64,000 nucleotides of DNA, taken from NCBI RefSeq assembly GCF_007679325.1, contig NZ_VEGI01000002.1, positions 124,001 to 188,000 on the forward strand. The letters are read 5' to 3'. Shown here piece by piece: positions 61,977-64,000 of this stretch. A model generated the notes under the pieces. It had not been told where the DNA came from, made no database searches, and saw only the letters and a list, made by a program, of their open reading frames with translations. The DNA is from Arthrobacter sp. U41. GTDB taxonomy: Bacteria > Actinomycetota > Actinomycetes > Actinomycetales > Micrococcaceae. The translations under genes were made by a program, and so were the position numbers. The first letter of the stretch is position 1. Each line of letters opens with the position of its first letter.

Positions 61977-63326
61977 CTACCGGGCCGGGCCGTCCTCCTG
62001 GTAGACGTCTGGGATGCCGTCCATGTCCGCGTCGACCTTCTCCGCCTCCTGGACCTCCCGGTACTGCCGGTTCCGGGTCCGCAGCACCAGCGTGGCCAGG
62101 AGGGCTGCCAGCACGGATGCCGCCAGGATGCCCACCTTGGCGTGGTCGTCGTGCAGGCTGCCGTGGCCAAAGCTCAGCTCGGCCACCAGGAGCGAGACGG
62201 TAAAGCCGATGCCGGCCAGCAGGGACACTCCAAAGACGTCGATCCACTTGAAACTGGTGTCCAGCCGGGCCTTGGTGACCTTGGTGAGCAGCCAGGTGGT
62301 ACCCATGATGCCGATCGGCTTGCCGAGGACCAGCGCCATGATGATGCCGACGGCCACCGGGTCGGTCAGCGCCGACACCAGTCCGTCCCATCCGCCCACG
62401 GCCACACCCGCCGAGAAGAACGCGAAGATCGGGACGGCGACGCCGGCCGAGATCGGGCGGAACCGGTGCTCGAAGATCTCCGCCAGTCCCGGACCGGCCT
62501 CCGGGCCGCCGCTGGCCTGGGACCGCAGGACCGGAACCGCGAAGCCGAGCAGTACACCGGCGACGGTGGCGTGGATCCCCGAGGCATGGACGAGGGCCCA
62601 GGCAACCGCACCGATGGGCAGCAGGATCAGCCACGCGGCGGAGGCCTTCATCCCGAAGAAACGCCGGTACTTGTGCGCCAGGTAGGCGTAGAGGGCCAGC
62701 GGAATCAGGGCCAGCAGCAGCGGTGTCAGCTGGAGGTCACTGGTGTAGAAGACGGCAATGATGGTGATAGCGATCAGGTCGTCCACCACGGCCAGGGTCA
62801 GCAGGAAGATCCGCAGGGCGCTGGGCAGGTGGGAGCCGATGATGGCCAGCACGGCGACGGCGAAGGCGATGTCGGTCGCAGTGGGGATGGCCCAGCCGCG
62901 CAGGGTCTCCGGGCTGGCGAGGTTGACCACAATGTAAATCAGCGCCGGGATAATGACACCGCCGGCGGCCGCTGCGACCGGCACGATCGATTTGTTGATC
63001 TGCCGCAGGTCCCCGGCGATGAACTCGCGCTTGAGTTCCAGGCCCACCAGGAAGAAGAAGATGGCGAGCAGCCCGTCGGCGGCCCACGCGCCGAGGCTCA
63101 GTTCCAGATGCCAGGGCTCGTAGCCGAATTTGAAGTCCCGCAGGGCGAAGTAGCTCTCGGAGACCGGGGAGTTCGCCCAGATGAGCGCGATCACGGCTGC
63201 CGCGACGAGCAAGGCGCCGCCGACTGTTTCCTTGCGGAGGATCTCTCCGATCCGGAGGGATTCGGCGTAGCTGCCTCGGCCGAAGATCGTCATGCGCGGC
63301 CGGTTGGGAGGGGGCGTGGGGCTCAT
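61977..63326 (-). CDS. nhaA: NhaA-type Na+/H+ antiporter
   Basis: NhaA exports sodium in exchange for protons. The 449-residue protein has about twelve transmembrane helices. The ion-binding Asp pair is in [15 protein letters not shown], and other family segments are [29 protein letters not shown] and FALFSAG-like FAFFSAGV. The C-terminal 50 residues are hydrophilic. The ATG at 63326 ([12 protein letters not shown]) gives a slightly long cytoplasmic start; ATG 63293 is possible. Confidence 0.95.
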   Translation of the reverse strand: MSPTPPPNRPRMTIFGRGSYAESLRIGEILRKETVGGALLVAAAVIALIWANSPVSESYFALRDFKFGYEPWHLELSLGAWAADGLLAIFFFLVGLELKREFIAGDLRQINKSIVPVAAAAGGVIIPALIYIVVNLASPETLRGWAIPTATDIAFAVAVLAIIGSHLPSALRIFLLTLAVVDDLIAITIIAVFYTSDLQLTPLLLALIPLALYAYLAHKYRRFFGMKASAAWLILLPIGAVAWALVHASGIHATVAGVLLGFAVPVLRSQASGGPEAGPGLAEIFEHRFRPISAGVAVPIFAFFSAGVAVGGWDGLVSALTDPVAVGIIMALVLGKPIGIMGTTWLLTKVTKARLDTSFKWIDVFGVSLLAGIGFTVSLLVAELSFGHGSLHDDHAKVGILAASVLAALLATLVLRTRNRQYREVQEAEKVDADMDGIPDVYQEDGPAR

Positions 63327-63404
63327 GCGGGGAGTCCTAAAAGTTGGGTCGACAGAACTATGCCGACCAGACTTCCCGGCGCACCTGTCATCCAGTCTAG
63401 TGGG

Positions 63405-64000
63405 TCAGGCCATGGTGCTGAACCGTTCGGCCTTGGCTTTGCGGCCCTGGACGATGATCTGGTCATCGTCGTACAGCACCGTCTGCGCCGTCGTGTGCCC
63501 CCACGTGCCGCCGGGCCGTTTGACGGCAACAATCGTGACGCCGAACTTGTCCCGGAGCCCCAGCACGCCCAGCGGCCGGTCCCGCGCGGCGGAGGGCGGG
63601 CTGGTGCGGATCATCACGAAATCGTCCTCGAATTCCACGTAGTCAAGGATCGAGCCGAGGACCAGGTGCGCGACGCGCTTGCCCATGTCGTGTTCCGGCC
63701 TGATGACGTGCTCAACACCGAGCTGGCCCAGGATCTCGGCGTGCGGTTCGCTGATGGCCTTCGCCCAGATCTGGGGACGCTGGAATTTCAGGATCCGGGA
63801 GGTGGTCAGGATGCTGGCCTCGATGTCCGAGCCGATGCCGACGACGGCACGGTCGAATTCGTGGACCGAGAGCTGGCGCAGCGCCTCTTCCTTGGTGGAG
63901 TCGGCCCTGACCACGTGGGTGAGGCGCCCGTTGTAGGACTGGACGATATCCTCGCTGGCGTCGATGCCGAGGACCTCGGTGCCCTGCGCCTCCAGCTCCA
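63405..64000 (-). CDS. TrkA/KtrA-type potassium-channel regulatory protein, N-terminus cut off
   Basis: This is the RCK regulatory subunit of a Trk/Ktr potassium uptake system. The frame is open to the window edge at 64000, and 197 residues are visible. The N-terminal Rossmann domain is seen from the segment ELEAQGTEVLGIDASEDIVQ onward (about residue 25 of a normal protein), with VVRADSTKEEALRQL and VVGIGSDIEASILTT. A TrkA_C domain follows (VIRPEHDMGKRVAHLVL to the end). The membrane partner must lie outside the window. The first GTG inside is at 63914, but the true start is upstream. Confidence 0.93.
   Translation of the reverse strand, partial: ELEAQGTEVLGIDASEDIVQSYNGRLTHVVRADSTKEEALRQLSVHEFDRAVVGIGSDIEASILTTSRILKFQRPQIWAKAISEPHAEILGQLGVEHVIRPEHDMGKRVAHLVLGSILDYVEFEDDFVMIRTSPPSAARDRPLGVLGLRDKFGVTIVAVKRPGGTWGHTTAQTVLYDDDQIIVQGRKAKAERFSTMA

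Overview
The window is a high-GC actinobacterial chromosome segment, most likely from Arthrobacter, Pseudarthrobacter or a close relative in the Micrococcaceae. Evidence for this is the GTG/TTG starts, the lsr2 gene, a ClpC unfoldase, and a gene order that follows a known actinobacterial core block. Species-level placement is inference. No tRNA, rRNA, CRISPR array, insertion sequence or phage gene was recognised.

Left part (1-28200). A truncated dihydroxyacetone kinase gene (dhaK), a short N-acetylglutamate synthase-type acetyltransferase and an S9 peptidase precede a long, mostly minus-strand core block: clpC, lsr2, a small membrane protein, lysS, an inserted cassette, panC, a DUF2520 Rossmann protein, two PH-domain membrane proteins, DUF3180, folK, folB, folP, folE, ftsH, hpt, tilS, a zinc metalloprotease, dacB, and then plus-strand ppa. 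As recalled, this parallels the Mycobacterium tuberculosis order from clpC1 (Rv3596c) to ppa (Rv3628). The inserted cassette holds two paralogous alpha/beta hydrolases flanking a thymidine kinase, followed by a drug-type MFS transporter. panD is not beside panC here. Many start and stop codons in the folate/pantothenate cluster overlap, so it is probably one long operon making folate and pantothenate and including FtsH.

Middle part (28200-46900). This is metabolic housekeeping: a type-B carboxylesterase, a DUF429 protein, phosphoketolase, a SatD-like helix-turn-helix protein, a Cof-type HAD phosphatase, serS, a lipid kinase, pheA, a rhodanese, an amidase, a zinc alcohol dehydrogenase, a POT peptide transporter coupled to an APH-type kinase, a DUF4190 membrane protein and phosphoglucomutase.

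Right part (46900-64000). A membrane diguanylate cyclase with an inhibitory-site motif is followed by a divergent RutE-like nitroreductase and UraA-type permease pair. Next is a probable envelope or stress module: a disordered acidic protein, an SDR, and a DUF6328/DUF6766 pair. Then come glycerate kinase, a histidine phosphatase overlapping an NAD(P)HX dehydratase, a GDPD, a HAD phosphatase, a PEBP protein, a PfkB kinase, an MBL-rhodanese fusion, NhaA and a truncated TrkA-type K+ channel regulator.

The least ordinary signals are intergenic hairpin repeats. Two are copies of one element whose inner stem shows a compensatory base change. There is also a 73-nt near-perfect hairpin, a 105-bp tandem duplication and a triple 28-bp repeat after a terminator. 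Several enzymes also carry repeat-encoded low-complexity segments.
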